This document shows positions 63,453 through 64,000 of a stretch of 64,000 bases of DNA, in pieces; position 1 is the first letter of the stretch, and every line of letters starts with the position of its first letter. The position numbers and the translations under genes are program-made. Source of the stretch: Ruegeria intermedia. Its GTDB lineage: Bacteria > Pseudomonadota > Alphaproteobacteria > Rhodobacterales > Rhodobacteraceae. Below the pieces are notes generated by a model. The model ran no database searches. It saw only the letters and a program-made list of their open reading frames with translations, and was not told the origin of the DNA. The stretch lies in contig NZ_FQVK01000011.1 of assembly GCF_900129345.1 (NCBI RefSeq), positions 1-64,000 of the forward strand, read 5' to 3'.

Positions 63453-64000
63453 TCACTTGGCCCGCATCAGCATGCCGTAGAGATCGCGCGGATCGTCCGG
63501 GTCGGCCAGCATGTCCAGGGGCTCGAAGAACTCGGTCCCTTCGATCGCGCGCTTGACATAGCGCAGGGCCGAGAAGTCCTCGATCGCAAAACCGACGCTG
63601 TCGAACAGAGTGATCTGCCGGTCGTCACGGCGACCTTCGGCCTGACCGGTGATGACCCGCCACATCTCGGTGACCGGGTGGTCAGGGTCCAAGGCCTGAA
63701 TTTCGCCTTCGATCCGGGTCTGCTCGGGGTATTCCACGAAAATGTCGGACCGCAGAAGAATATCGCGATGCAATTCGGTCTTGCCGGGGCAGTCGCCTCC
63801 GATCGCGTTGATGTGCACGCCTGGGCCGACCATGTTGTCGGTCAGGATGGTGGCATATTTCTTGTCGGCGGTGCAGGTGGTGATGATCTGCGCGCCCTCG
63901 ATCGCCTCTTCGGCCGAGCGGCACGAAACCACCTTCAACCCGGTCCCTTGCAAGTTGGCCGCGCATTTCGCGGTGGCGGCGGGATCGATGTCATAAAGGC
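63453..64000 (-). CDS. ornithine cyclodeaminase family protein, C-terminal part
   Basis: The gene runs off the right edge; only the C-terminal ~180 residues are present. The Rossmann segment (LYDIDPAATAKCAANLQGTG, then EAIEGAQIITTCTADKKYAT) and HINAIGGDCPGKTEL match the ornithine cyclodeaminase/mu-crystallin family, which converts ornithine to proline and ammonia or reduces related imines. The GGDCPGKTEL motif favours a true ornithine cyclodeaminase. Convergent with the TRAP operon. Confidence 0.86.
   Translation of the reverse strand, partial: LYDIDPAATAKCAANLQGTGLKVVSCRSAEEAIEGAQIITTCTADKKYATILTDNMVGPGVHINAIGGDCPGKTELHRDILLRSDIFVEYPEQTRIEGEIQALDPDHPVTEMWRVITGQAEGRRDDRQITLFDSVGFAIEDFSALRYVKRAIEGTEFFEPLDMLADPDDPRDLYGMLMRAK

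Overview
The window looks like chromosome of a marine alphaproteobacterium of the Roseobacter group (Rhodobacterales). The evidence is high G+C coding DNA, dense operons with ATGA/TGATG overlaps, the fdxA-carD and preT-preA neighbourhoods, cobS/cobT, a Tat-exported formate dehydrogenase with DUF3305/DUF3306 partners, TRAP and ABC uptake systems, and a dispersed GGATATTT...GGCCAGATGAA intergenic element that I recall from this group. I saw no rRNA, tRNA, CRISPR array, transposase or phage gene.

Layout. 0-9.7 kb is housekeeping: DksA/TraR zinc finger, M3 oligoendopeptidase, alpha/beta hydrolase and SCP2 protein, TPR protein, SUV3-like RNA helicase with an S4 protein, 7Fe ferredoxin, CarD and a potassium channel. 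9.7-22 kb holds divergent cobS/cobT, a Kef-type antiporter, an Lrp regulator divergent from hppD, a large PilP-like roseobacter protein, a SIMPL protein, O-acetylhomoserine sulfhydrylase, a glycosyltransferase-like protein and a ChrR-type cupin. 22-33 kb is a reductive pyrimidine catabolism and uptake island: preT-preA, a RutR-type regulator, a Zn-dependent carbamoylase, dihydropyrimidinase and an ABC transporter with two permeases. A perfect RutR-type operator lies in front of the carbamoylase gene. The catabolic genes and the transporter genes are separated by a low-G+C gene with an HEPN motif.

33-50 kb is a tungstate/formate island. tupBCA and a convergent HTH/periplasmic-binding-like regulator adjoin a leftward formate dehydrogenase operon: DUF3305, DUF3306, TorD chaperone, Tat leader protein, fdhA (Cys type), fdhB, fdhC, WD40-cytochrome c and a 39-residue membrane peptide. 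Rightward of it are a multi-cluster ferredoxin and a tightly overlapping DUF6494 - Mrp/ApbC - DUF4444 ligase-like - DUF6505 operon that looks like a maturation module. A cytochrome c between them carries a contracted TupA-like segment.

50-60 kb is a leftward acetate-use region: acetyl-CoA synthetase, adenylate kinase, DUF4212, ActP-type symporter, a cNMP/CBS/DUF294 nucleotidyltransferase, and a membrane-anchored DEDDh exonuclease. 60-64 kb has a TRAP transporter with a strong terminator between dctP and dctQ, an inverted pair of dispersed repeats, and the C-terminal part of an ornithine cyclodeaminase-like gene.

How it fits together: RutR would link pyrimidine supply to uptake and ring cleavage; Tup uptake and its regulator would supply metal for the formate dehydrogenase; Acs makes AMP that the adjacent Adk can recycle. 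Gene families were recognised from protein motifs by eye. Exact starts, substrates and regulatory sites are inferences where stated.
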